Under the pieces are notes generated by a model that worked only from the letters and a program-made list of their open reading frames with translations, did not search any database and had not been told where the DNA came from. Below are positions 1 to 7,199 of a stretch of DNA of 43,837 nt, one piece after another. A program made the position numbers and the translations under genes. Each line of letters opens with the position of its first letter. The stretch's first letter is position 1. Source of the DNA: Bacteroidales bacterium (GTDB taxonomy: Bacteria > Bacteroidota > Bacteroidia > Bacteroidales > UBA932); the NCBI GenBank assembly GCA_016290415.1, contig JAEETP010000011.1, positions 1 through 43,837 of the forward strand, in the 5' to 3' direction.

Positions 1-90
1 CTTCACCACATTCTTGATGTAGCAAAGGCTCGGAATCTTAGGATTCGGGAAGGCAGCGTTCGGGTCGGGCCTGTTGGAGATCTTACTCAT
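1..90 (-). CDS. Vat/CatB-like hexapeptide acetyltransferase, N-terminus only
   Basis: Only the first 30 codons are inside the window; the gene runs off the left edge. The start is the ATG at 90 on the minus strand. The peptide begins MSKISNRPDPNAAFPNPK and continues through a CYIKNVVK segment. This resembles the N-terminus of Vat-type (streptogramin A) and CatB-type xenobiotic O-acetyltransferases, which open with a Pro/Asn-rich stretch followed by xxFIKNVVxNPNI just before the left-handed beta-helix. Those enzymes use acetyl-CoA to acetylate hydroxyl groups of antibiotics or other small molecules in the cytoplasm. The call rests on a short match and the catalytic histidine region is not visible, so the substrate is open. 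A promoter-like TAacTTTG lies at 119-126 on the same strand, without a clear -33 element. Confidence 0.5.
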   Translation of the reverse strand, partial: MSKISNRPDPNAAFPNPKIPSLCYIKNVVK

Positions 91-252
91 GATGGTAAAT
101 TCCGATTTATCTAACTGTCAAAGTTAATCATTATTCTCCAGACCCTCTAGAACTAGATAGTTATTTCGGTCGCATTTTCCGTTCATTATTTGAATACACC
201 GAGGGAATACATCAACCACTTGATAGACAAAACCTTCAGTATTTCTGAAATT

Positions 253-570
253 CTACCTTGAAATGGCTTTCGGCTTTGGCAGGGCCGGTACCGTCGCTTT
301 TACGATGGCTGCCAGATAGTCCCTGTCATCCACATCGGTGATTAGGAAATGCTCCTTTGCCCCGGGGTAAGGAGAGCGCATCACCACCTCTCTCAGCTGC
401 GCCGCTCCCTGATACGTGGGCTTTATATATAAATTGTTGTCGCAAACCAGCCCGAAGAGGACACCGTCACAATAGATGCAGTAGTCTCCCATCATCTTTT
501 TCACGGCAATCTCACCGGCGCCGGAGCACTGGTCGATGATATACTGTACAAAATCTGGGTTGCTCGCCAT
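253..570 (-). CDS. TfoX N-terminal domain protein
   Basis: This 105-residue protein looks like a stand-alone TfoX/Sxy N-terminal domain. The characteristic pattern is visible: an N-terminal helix (DFVQYIIDQCSGAGEI), then KKMMGDYCIYCDGVLFGLVCDNNLYIKP, matching the family motif xxKxMFGxYxxYxxGxxFAxVxDxxLYxK. In Gammaproteobacteria the two-domain TfoX/Sxy is a competence regulator. Single-domain homologues like this one are common in Bacteroidota and have no established role, so regulation of competence should not be assumed. It lies 3 bases downstream of the GNAT gene on the same strand and is probably cotranscribed with it. No signal peptide or membrane segment is seen. Confidence 0.85.
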   Translation of the reverse strand: MASNPDFVQYIIDQCSGAGEIAVKKMMGDYCIYCDGVLFGLVCDNNLYIKPTYQGAAQLREVVMRSPYPGAKEHFLITDVDDRDYLAAIVKATVPALPKPKAISR

Positions 571-573
571 AGT

Positions 574-1092
574 TTATAGTATTAAGCGGAGTACTCTTAT
601 TGGCCGACCGGCCCCTTGATACTGTGTTTCGTCTATTACGGTTTCTCCAGTGGGGACGAAGCCGCATTTTTCCATTACCCGCCCGCTGGCCGGGTTGTCT
701 ATGAAGTGTCCGGATATAAGGGACTTAATGTCTGTCATACACCGGATATGATCAATCATCAGCCCCAATGCTTCGGTGCAAATGCCCTTGTTCCAGTATG
801 GTTTGGCAATCCAATAACCAATGAGCGGCTCCCCGTCACGGGCGGGAAGGTTGCAATTGCAAGAAGGGCCATAGCCCATAGCACCGATAGCTTCGCCTGT
901 CTCCTTTAACTCAATTGCCCAAGTATTGGTGGCGTCACAAAAGACCGTCCGGATTACCTCCAGACTCTCTTCCACAGACTGATGCGGCGCCCATCCGGCA
1001 CGGGGTCCAACTTCAGGATCGGATGCCCACTTATACAACGCTGGAGCATCGCTGTCCCGCCAGGGGCGGAGAATAATACGGCCTGTTTCCAT
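574..1092 (-). CDS. GNAT-family N-acetyltransferase (RimJ/RimL-like)
   Basis: A 172-residue cytoplasmic acetyltransferase of the Acetyltransf_3 type. It begins with METGRIILRPWRDSDAPALY, the standard first strand and helix of RimJ/RimL-like enzymes. The middle shows ELKETGEAIGAMGYGP, and the acetyl-CoA region reads LIGYWIAKPYWNKGICTEAL, close to the GYWxxxxxxGxGxxTEAL family pattern. A later segment (NPASGRVMEKCGFVPTGE) matches the NxxSxRVxEKxGF signature near the C-terminus. It would transfer acetyl from acetyl-CoA to an amine; the acceptor cannot be told. It leads a two-gene unit with the TfoX-N gene. A -7-like box (TAacTTTG) is at 1115-1122 on the same strand, 22 bases before the start. 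Confidence 0.9.
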   Translation of the reverse strand: METGRIILRPWRDSDAPALYKWASDPEVGPRAGWAPHQSVEESLEVIRTVFCDATNTWAIELKETGEAIGAMGYGPSCNCNLPARDGEPLIGYWIAKPYWNKGICTEALGLMIDHIRCMTDIKSLISGHFIDNPASGRVMEKCGFVPTGETVIDETQYQGAGRPIRVLRLIL

Positions 1093-1141
1093 TTTATCGT
1101 TCTAATTATATTATCAAAGTTAAACATTTTTCTGCCTAAAA

Positions 1142-1173
1142 TTTGGTTTATATTATAAACTTGTTTACATTTG
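1142..1173 (+). promoter_or_regulatory. Bacteroidota sigma-70 promoter for the membrane protein and regulator pair
   Basis: TTTG at 1142-1145 is followed after 20 bases by TAcaTTTG at 1166-1173, an exact match to the known Bacteroidota consensus (TTTG-N19/21-TAnnTTTG). Transcription would start near 1180 and give an untranslated leader of about 60 bases before the ATG at 1239. Confidence 0.8.
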
Positions 1174-1238
1174 CATTGCGGTTGAGGAAGACTGCGCAGC
1201 TTCACTTGGCCGCACAAACAAGTTAAAACGTTGATACA

Positions 1239-1856
1239 ATGGAACAAAACAAAGAAATGACAGCTCAGGAAAGCCTGAAGCTGATCTCTGAGACTATGAA
1301 CAACAACCGCAAGGAGATTGTCCGCAACAGCGGAAAGTATTTCGTATTTTGGGGTGTCCTGCTCACGATATTCTCTCTTCTGATATTTTTCTTATGGAAA
1401 ACCACAGGAAGGGCCGTTTGGAACAATCTCTGGTTTGCCCTGCCCGCCATCGGGTATCCTCTTTCCAGATGGCTGAAAGGCAAGGAAGGCGCCGCACGCG
1501 CCGAGAACTTTGTCAGCCGCATAAACGGCGGCATTTGGGGAACCTTTGGCCTGTTTGCCTGCTCCGTAGCCCTGTTCACGGTGCTCTACGGCCTTTTAGG
1601 AAGCAGCCAGCTGACGGCAATTGTGCTTGGGTCTACCCTGACGGCGCAGATTGTCCTCCTGTTCGGTATGGCCGAGACCATAAGCGGCATCGCCCTCAAG
1701 AACTGGGCGATAAAGATTGCCGGATGGGTCACCGGCATCGGAGGCCTGGCGATATTTTATCTCACCCAGGCGGGCGCCGAGCAAATGTTCATCTTCACCT
1801 TTGCCGGCATTGTACTGGCCACAACCGGCCTGATTATCAAACATCAGTACAAATAG
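1239..1856 (+). CDS. Multi-pass membrane protein paired with a winged-helix regulator
   Basis: A 205-residue protein of unknown function. After a charged cytoplasmic N-terminus (MEQNKEMTAQESLKLISETM, about residues 1-30) it shows a series of hydrophobic segments: about residues 32-52 (YFVFWGVLLTIFSLLIFFLW), 62-75, 98-120, 125-145 and two more up to about residue 200. It ends in a short basic tail (KHQYK). Five to six transmembrane helices are likely, in the inner membrane. The winged-helix gene starts 3 bases after its stop, so the two form an operon. Such pairs of a small DNA-binding protein with a membrane protein occur widely in Bacteroidota and Firmicutes; the membrane partner may sense or modulate, but this is inference. 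Confidence 0.8.
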   Translation: MEQNKEMTAQESLKLISETMNNNRKEIVRNSGKYFVFWGVLLTIFSLLIFFLWKTTGRAVWNNLWFALPAIGYPLSRWLKGKEGAARAENFVSRINGGIWGTFGLFACSVALFTVLYGLLGSSQLTAIVLGSTLTAQIVLLFGMAETISGIALKNWAIKIAGWVTGIGGLAIFYLTQAGAEQMFIFTFAGIVLATTGLIIKHQYK

Positions 1857-1859
1857 CCT

Positions 1860-2150
1860 ATGTTCCCAAAGTTAGACCCACTCCTTCATTCGGAGCTCCG
1901 GCTGGCGGTGATAAGCATCCTGGCCGGGGCCGATGAAGCCGACTTCACCTATCTGAAAAAGCAGACCGGCGCCACTTCGGGAAACCTCAGCGTGCAGATA
2001 GACAAACTCTACGCCGCCGGCTATATCACTGTGGAAAAAGGCTTCAAGGGCAAGATGCCCCGCACCACCTGCAAGATTACCCCCGCAGGCCAGGAAGCCT
2101 TCAACAACTATGTAGATGCGCTGAAAGAATACCTTTCGGCAAGTAAATAA
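1860..2150 (+). CDS. Winged-helix transcriptional regulator (HTH_34-type)
   Basis: A 96-residue stand-alone winged-helix protein. It opens with MFPKLDPLLHSELRLAVIS, the first helix of the ArsR/MarR-like 'winged helix DNA-binding domain' group. The recognition region reads FTYLKKQTGATSGNLSVQID with KLYAAGYITVEKGFKGKMPR after it: a helix-turn-helix followed by a basic wing, typical of this family. The end (TCKITPAGQEAFNNYVDALKEYL) matches its C-terminal helix. It should be a cytoplasmic DNA-binding dimer. It sits 3 bases downstream of the membrane protein gene, with which it is probably cotranscribed, and may control that operon. The ligand or signal is unknown. A terminator follows at 2181. 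Confidence 0.9.
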   Translation: MFPKLDPLLHSELRLAVISILAGADEADFTYLKKQTGATSGNLSVQIDKLYAAGYITVEKGFKGKMPRTTCKITPAGQEAFNNYVDALKEYLSASK

Positions 2151-2180
2151 TGCTCACAGTAGACGCTGTTCACTAAAGCA

Positions 2181-2213
2181 AAAAACCGCCGGATGGATTA
2201 TCCGGCGGTTTTT
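2181..2213. terminator. Bidirectional intrinsic terminator
   Basis: A 14-base perfect stem (2181-2194 with 2200-2213, core CCGCCGGAT/ATCCGGCGG) with a 5-base loop. It is flanked by A5 on the left and T5 on the right, so it works on both strands. It lies between the convergent regulator gene (ends 2150) and the lipoprotein gene (ends 2230). Confidence 0.9.
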
Positions 2214-2229
2214 ATTATTGTTGTAATGA

Positions 2230-2616
2230 TTAGTCTACAGGGGTAAAGGTGTAGCTCTTAATCACGATGGGCTTCTTTTCTGCAGTACCCATTTCGTTAC
2301 CGGGCTGGAAAACGACAGAAACGACAATCTTCTTGTTGGCCTGGTCCTTATACTCTGCTGCTACTTTGTCTGCTGCTGCGATGACAACCTTGTCATTGGC
2401 GTCGGAGCGAACATCAAAGCCTCTGCTGGCAATGATAACGGCATCTTTGATTTTGCCGAAAATGATGCCGGAGCCTTCTGTGTTGACGACAGTAATATCG
2501 CAGGTAGCGGTGTAACTGCCTACAACAGGGTCGTTGCCACCGGGTTTGGTGCAAGAGGTGAAACAGAGTGCCATGCAAGCTACAGCTGCAATTGCAAACA
2601 ATTTAATAGCTTTCAT
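2230..2616 (-). CDS. Small lipoprotein of unknown function
   Basis: A 128-residue protein with a lipoprotein signal peptide: MKAIKLFAIAAVACMALCFTSC, with the lipidated cysteine at residue 22, followed by TKPGGNDPVVGSYTATCDI. The mature part (about 105 residues) is predicted beta-rich and carries no motif I recognise. It is the last gene of a three-lipoprotein leftward operon (starts at 4464, 3343 and 2616, gaps of 5 and 25 bases). It ends against the bidirectional terminator at 2181-2213. Export to the periplasm or outer membrane is well supported; function is not known. Confidence 0.8.
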   Translation of the reverse strand: MKAIKLFAIAAVACMALCFTSCTKPGGNDPVVGSYTATCDITVVNTEGSGIIFGKIKDAVIIASRGFDVRSDANDKVVIAAADKVAAEYKDQANKKIVVSVVFQPGNEMGTAEKKPIVIKSYTFTPVD

Positions 2617-2641
2617 AAATGATTTTTAATTAATTGATTGG

Positions 2642-3343
2642 TTAACGGATAAAATCTTTCAAAAGTTTGTGCAAGAGCTTGCTAACGTCTTCGTTGTCCT
2701 TGGGATGGGAAGCGAAGACGGGTACCTCCTGAACGTAATGGATCACGCGCTCTTCCTGCTTGTCAATTACAACGCAGAGCATATAATTGCCATACGGATC
2801 GTTGGGTGTGTAAATCTGGCTGGGATTGGTGATGCCGCTGACGCCGATTAATTTCTCGGCCGCCTTGTCAATCACTTTGCTGGCAGCTTTTTCAAGCCGC
2901 TCTTTATCATAGGCCTCCTGGGACATTGTATAACCCCGGGAATAAATGAGGATACCGTAACGGTTGTCTACGTTTGCCAAACGTTTGAGGACGGATTGGG
3001 GGACACGCAGACGGCTTACCTGGTTGCTCTTGATATCCACCAGGTTCTGTGCCCACTTGAGAGTTTCAGCGTCTTCTCCCTGATAATCGGCCGGCTGCAC
3101 TTCCGTGAAGGGGAAACGCTCCATATTGATGACCTGGGTGATGACGTCAGTTGCGATGTCGGTATTCGCTTGATTGTAATAACCTCCGTCGGTATCGTAA
3201 AACACCATATAAGCGCAAGGCTTAAGCAAAGTGAATTCCTGTATGTCGGACACTTTTGTGCCGGAAGAAGTGTAACGGGCGCTTCCGCAGGACACAATGG
3301 CCAACAAAGCAAAAAAGAAAATGGGTACTTGAATTCTTTTCAC
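2642..3343 (-). CDS. Lipoprotein of unknown function (GTG start)
   Basis: A 233-residue protein. The start is GTG at 3343, the only start that gives a complete signal peptide (MKRIQVPIFFFALLAIVSC, cysteine at residue 19). The mature part has alternating beta-strand and helix character, for example KPCAYMVFYDTDGGYYNQ, and a helical stretch with EKAASKVIDKAAEKLIGVSG. Near the end, GNYMLCVVIDKQEERVIHYV looks like a buried beta hairpin. I do not recognise a family. It lies 5 bases downstream of the 371-residue lipoprotein gene and 25 bases upstream of the 128-residue one, so the three are very likely cotranscribed and may act together in the periplasm or outer membrane. Confidence 0.8.
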   Translation of the reverse strand: MKRIQVPIFFFALLAIVSCGSARYTSSGTKVSDIQEFTLLKPCAYMVFYDTDGGYYNQANTDIATDVITQVINMERFPFTEVQPADYQGEDAETLKWAQNLVDIKSNQVSRLRVPQSVLKRLANVDNRYGILIYSRGYTMSQEAYDKERLEKAASKVIDKAAEKLIGVSGITNPSQIYTPNDPYGNYMLCVVIDKQEERVIHYVQEVPVFASHPKDNEDVSKLLHKLLKDFIR

Positions 3344-3348
3344 ATTTA

Positions 3349-4464
3349 CTACTGAATTAATTCTCCGGTGATTGCATCAACGGTGACTGAAGGAACCTTG
3401 TCGCCCTTGAAAACGTAAACCAGAGAGTTGGAACCTTTTGGCGAACAAAGGGTAACAAGATTGGTATCAGTGTCTTTAACATTGCCGAACTTGACTGTAT
3501 TGATAACATCTTCAACACCCAGAGGATCCAACATAATGTCTATGTAATCTCCACCGGCCCAAGGTGTTGCGGCCATTTCGTCGAAATACTCCAAATCCGT
3601 ACCCACTTTGAAGGAGTTGCGCTTTACTCGGATATTGTATGCCTGGTGGCCGTCTCCCGCGGCAACGTAGTATAAATAGGTGATAGCTACAGGCTCCAGA
3701 TCGGATGCTTTTGATGCATCAAGTGCAGAGTTGAGTTCATATTGAACCTCTACCAGGCTCCTTTTCACATCCAGCTGGAATCCAAGTTTCCGGTTGGCAT
3801 CATATGAATCTGCTATCTCGCTTAAATCATAGATGTAAAAATACGCCGAACTTCCTTCGGGGACATAACCTTCTTCAATGGAGACCTTGCCTGTGACTGA
3901 ATCCACAAAAACGTGGTCGCTGCGGCTTGCGGAACCGCCAACTACATATTGAGGATTTTCCCAAACGGGCCATAAGGGCCAGCGGAGGGTCACGAACCTG
4001 GTGTTGAGTCCGTCGCCGCTTCCAGCCTCTTTCTTGGCATTTTCAAGCGCTTTCTCAAGCGAGACAGAGAGTTTCTGGAGTGTTTCCTCGCCTATCATCT
4101 TGTCTCCGAACCAGGGTGAATCTGAGGTATAGTGATACACCTCGCTCTCTCCGGTCTTCAAATCGTGATCATTTACAAAGATGTCGCTATGGCCCATCGG
4201 TTCGTTGTAAAAATAGCAGATGGTCATCATTTCATCTACATTCAACGCCGAAGCGGGAACTTCTGCGATTTCATTGTCAAGAGTAAAACGGACCTCAACC
4301 AATTGGTTCTTGGCCTCGGGATATTTGGCGACTATGGCTTTATAATCGTCTTTTACAATATCAAGGATGCTTTTTCCGTCACCCTCTTCCGGTATAATAT
4401 CTTTGCAGGACGCAGCTGCAAACAGTCCTAAAATGGCCAAAGTAAAAAATACTGTCCTTTTCAT
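3349..4464 (-). CDS. Lipoprotein with PepSY-like repeat ends, unknown function
   Basis: A 371-residue protein with a lipoprotein signal peptide (MKRTVFFTLAILGLFAAASC, cysteine at residue 20). Two stretches look alike: HVFVDSVTGKVSIEEG in the middle and SVTVDAITGELIQ at the very end. Both resemble the closing strand pair of PepSY or PepSY-like domains (xVxVDAxTGxV), so the protein may contain two such units; this is a weak resemblance. It also has a Trp/Pro-rich segment (TLRWPLWPVWENPQYVV). It is the first gene of the three-lipoprotein operon. A TAcaTTTG box at 4473-4480 on this strand lies only 8 bases before the ATG, without a clear -33 element. Partner and substrate are unknown. Confidence 0.8.
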   Translation of the reverse strand: MKRTVFFTLAILGLFAAASCKDIIPEEGDGKSILDIVKDDYKAIVAKYPEAKNQLVEVRFTLDNEIAEVPASALNVDEMMTICYFYNEPMGHSDIFVNDHDLKTGESEVYHYTSDSPWFGDKMIGEETLQKLSVSLEKALENAKKEAGSGDGLNTRFVTLRWPLWPVWENPQYVVGGSASRSDHVFVDSVTGKVSIEEGYVPEGSSAYFYIYDLSEIADSYDANRKLGFQLDVKRSLVEVQYELNSALDASKASDLEPVAITYLYYVAAGDGHQAYNIRVKRNSFKVGTDLEYFDEMAATPWAGGDYIDIMLDPLGVEDVINTVKFGNVKDTDTNLVTLCSPKGSNSLVYVFKGDKVPSVTVDAITGELIQ

Positions 4465-4660
4465 AACGGGCTCAAATGTATAAAAATCACTCGATTATTC
4501 TATGTATTTTAGCTGAGAATAACCAGAATATCTTACAAAGAGTCTCGATCAATTGCCTTAATATCAGGTTTTTAGCCAGCATTCTCCTTACATTTTCATC
4601 TCTACGGGCGATATTTAGATGCAGATTTGGTAACTTGCTATCAGAAAAAACGATATTCTT

Positions 4661-7048
4661 ATGGCAAGACGCTTGATCCTGATCCTGTTATTTCTGACGC
4701 TGACAGCAGCGCTTTCTTCAAATGCCCAGAATCTGACCGGCTATGTCCAGCCCGACGGTCGCACGGTGGAATTCGCCACCGATTCGGCCGCCAGACTCAG
4801 GTTGGTTTTCTGCAGCCCCTCTGTGATCAAGGTGGAATATGCTTTCGACGGCATATTTGCCTGTGAACCACCGACTCCTGCCGTGATCAATGACACCCTG
4901 GAAGCGGTTGAGATCAACGTAAACGAGGCGGCAGCCAACTACGAGATATTCACTGGCCCGCTGAGGGTCAGCATAGACAAGAGTCCAGCCAGGATTCGTG
5001 TCTACGACAATTATCAAAAGTTGATTACCTGCGATGAGGGTTGGAAAAAAGAGGGCGACGAGATCTTCTGCACCCGGACAATGGCCCGCAGCGAACTTTT
5101 TTTCGGCCTGGGAGAAAAAGCCGACCTGATGGACCGGCGCGGAGGAATATACACTATGTGGAACAGCGACAAGCCGTGCTACTGCATAGACGAAGACCCC
5201 CTGTACAAAAGCATACCCTTCTTTATAAGCAGTAACCGCTACGGTGTGTTCTTCGACAACAGCTACAAGAGCACTTTTGACTTTACGGGCCGCAAAAACT
5301 ATACGTTCAGCGCCGAGGGGGGCGATATGATTTACTACGTCATTACCGGAGAGGATTATAAGGACATTCTCAAGAAATATATCTGCCTGACAGGCAAGCC
5401 GGTGATGCCGCCGCGCTGGGCTTTGGGCTTCTCCCAGTGCCGCGGTTTATATACCCGCGAAGATCTGGCCCTGGAAGTAGCGCATCGGTTCAGGGAGTTG
5501 CGAATCCCCTGCGACATAATCTACCAGGACATCGGCTGGACCCATTTTCTCCAAGATTTCGAGTGGAACCCTCGCGGTTATAAGGATCCGAGAGGAATGA
5601 TGTCGCAGTTGAAAGATATGGGCTATCACGTGATAGTCTCGCAGGATCCGGTGATTTCGCAGCGCAATGCAAGCCAGTGGGCCCAGGCCGACTCTATGGG
5701 CATTCTGGCAAAGGACAGCCGCACCGGAAAGACCTACGATATGCCCTGGCCATGGGGTGGCAATTGCGGTGTTGTGGACTTTACCAACCCCAACGCTGCC
5801 GCCTGGTGGGGAGACTATCAGCAGAAGGCCATTGACGATGGTGTCGACGGTTTCTGGACCGATATGGGAGAGCCTGCCTGGAGCAACGAAGAGGACACTG
5901 ACCGCCTGTTTATACAGCACTGCGCTGGCCCTCACGCCAAAATCCACAATGTCTACGGCCTCTACTGGGACCGTGTCGTGACAGAGGAGTTCTATAAGCG
6001 CAATCCAGGCAAACGTCTGTTCCAGATGACGCGCGCCTGCTTTTCCGGTATGCAGCGATACACTTTTTCCTGGACCGGTGACAGCGGCAGCAATAAAAAG
6101 ATGACCGACAGCTGGGAACAGTTCGGCTACCAGATTCCGATGATGCTCTCGGCAGGGCTTGGAGGCATCCCTTTCATTACCGGAGACATTACCGGCTATT
6201 GCGGCACCATCGACGACTACCCTGCCGCCGCCGAGCTATATATCCGCTGGATGCAGTTCGGTCTCTTCACCCCGCTAAGCCGAGCCCATCACGAGGGTAA
6301 CACCGCCGTGGAGCCGTGGATGTTTGGAGAAGAGGCGGTCGACGCAGCCAGAAAAGCCATTGAGCTCAAATACACGCTGCTCCCGTATATTTATAACATC
6401 GCGCGCGAGGCGCACGAAACGGGCATCCCTCTGATGAGGGCAATGTTTCTTGAGTTCCCCGGTGACCGCGAGTGCCGCTACACCGACACCCAGTTTATGT
6501 TCGGGCCCGACCTGTTGGTGGCGCCGGTTATCGAAGAGGGAGCGCGCGTACGCAATGTATATCTTCCAAAGGGACGCTGGTACGACTGGTATACCGGTGA
6601 CGAATACAATGGCGGCCGCTATGTAGACATCCCTGTAGCTCTGGACCGTATACCTCTGTTTGTAAGAAGCGGCAGCATGATCCCCACCACAGAAGTTCAG
6701 CAATACACCGGCGAAAAACCCGACGCCGACATTACCCTGACTGTATATCCGGAATACCACGGCACAGCCTCCTGCACTATTTATGACGATGACGGGGAGA
6801 GCCTTGATTATCAAAAGGATATCTACTCCGAGAGAACCATATCCTGCCGGAAAGATGGCGACATTTATGAAATAACCGTAGGCCCGCGCACAAACCGCGG
6901 CGGCTATGAATTCAAGGCAAAAAGAAATCTGATAATCAAGGTCCCCTGCGATATGCGACCCTCTCAAGTAACACTTAACGGTGCAAAAGTCCGCCGCGCC
7001 TGGAACCGGAAATCAGCTTGCATCACAATGGTGGTAAAGGACGAATAG
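4661..7048 (+). CDS. GH31 alpha-glucosidase
   Basis: A 795-residue exported glycoside hydrolase of family 31. The signal peptide MARRLILILLFLTLTAALSSNAQ lacks a lipobox, so the enzyme is probably periplasmic. An N-terminal beta-sandwich (about 25-240) includes the family motif LFFGLGEKA. The (beta/alpha)8 barrel follows (about 245-590). The nucleophile is the Asp in GFWTDMGEP (residue 401) and the acid/base is the Asp in SWTGDSGS (residue 474); GGIPFITGDITGYCG and the RAHHEGN loop also fit. C-terminal beta domains close the protein. GH31 enzymes release alpha-linked glucose or xylose from non-reducing ends. Next to a GH66 dextranase, an alpha-1,6-active glucosidase is the best guess. It has 151 bases between its stop and the next gene, which seems to have its own promoter. 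M-G replaces the usual M-N in the nucleophile motif. Confidence 0.93.
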   Translation: MARRLILILLFLTLTAALSSNAQNLTGYVQPDGRTVEFATDSAARLRLVFCSPSVIKVEYAFDGIFACEPPTPAVINDTLEAVEINVNEAAANYEIFTGPLRVSIDKSPARIRVYDNYQKLITCDEGWKKEGDEIFCTRTMARSELFFGLGEKADLMDRRGGIYTMWNSDKPCYCIDEDPLYKSIPFFISSNRYGVFFDNSYKSTFDFTGRKNYTFSAEGGDMIYYVITGEDYKDILKKYICLTGKPVMPPRWALGFSQCRGLYTREDLALEVAHRFRELRIPCDIIYQDIGWTHFLQDFEWNPRGYKDPRGMMSQLKDMGYHVIVSQDPVISQRNASQWAQADSMGILAKDSRTGKTYDMPWPWGGNCGVVDFTNPNAAAWWGDYQQKAIDDGVDGFWTDMGEPAWSNEEDTDRLFIQHCAGPHAKIHNVYGLYWDRVVTEEFYKRNPGKRLFQMTRACFSGMQRYTFSWTGDSGSNKKMTDSWEQFGYQIPMMLSAGLGGIPFITGDITGYCGTIDDYPAAAELYIRWMQFGLFTPLSRAHHEGNTAVEPWMFGEEAVDAARKAIELKYTLLPYIYNIAREAHETGIPLMRAMFLEFPGDRECRYTDTQFMFGPDLLVAPVIEEGARVRNVYLPKGRWYDWYTGDEYNGGRYVDIPVALDRIPLFVRSGSMIPTTEVQQYTGEKPDADITLTVYPEYHGTASCTIYDDDGESLDYQKDIYSERTISCRKDGDIYEITVGPRTNRGGYEFKAKRNLIIKVPCDMRPSQVTLNGAKVRRAWNRKSACITMVVKDE

Positions 7049-7133
7049 CTCCGGCACGTTTACAAAACCCAAAGGGTTAGCCATTGATTTTCAAGCGTTT
7101 AATTTTTAACGACCTACATTTTTAAACACCGTC

Positions 7134-7164
7134 TTGAAGGAAGTTGTTTTTTTAGGTAACTTCG
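7134..7164 (+). promoter_or_regulatory. Putative promoter of the eight-gene SusCD operon
   Basis: TTG at 7134-7136, 20 bases, then TAacTTCG at 7157-7164, close to the Bacteroidota consensus. It lies 35 bases before the ATG at 7200, inside the 151-base gap after GH31. The rest of that gap (7049-7133) holds only a weak AACCC/GGGTT hairpin without a T-tract. Confidence 0.55.
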
Positions 7165-7199
7165 TTAACATATAGACAAACCATTAATTATTAATCAAT

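Noticed and set aside
146-157. TCTAG/CTAGA inverted repeat in the gap at 91-252
   Set aside because: Five-base arms with a two-base spacer are expected by chance; no link to a promoter or gene end is seen.
7068-7080. AACCC/GGGTT hairpin after the GH31 gene as a terminator
   Set aside because: The stem is only five pairs and no T-tract follows; readthrough into the SusCD operon is not ruled out.
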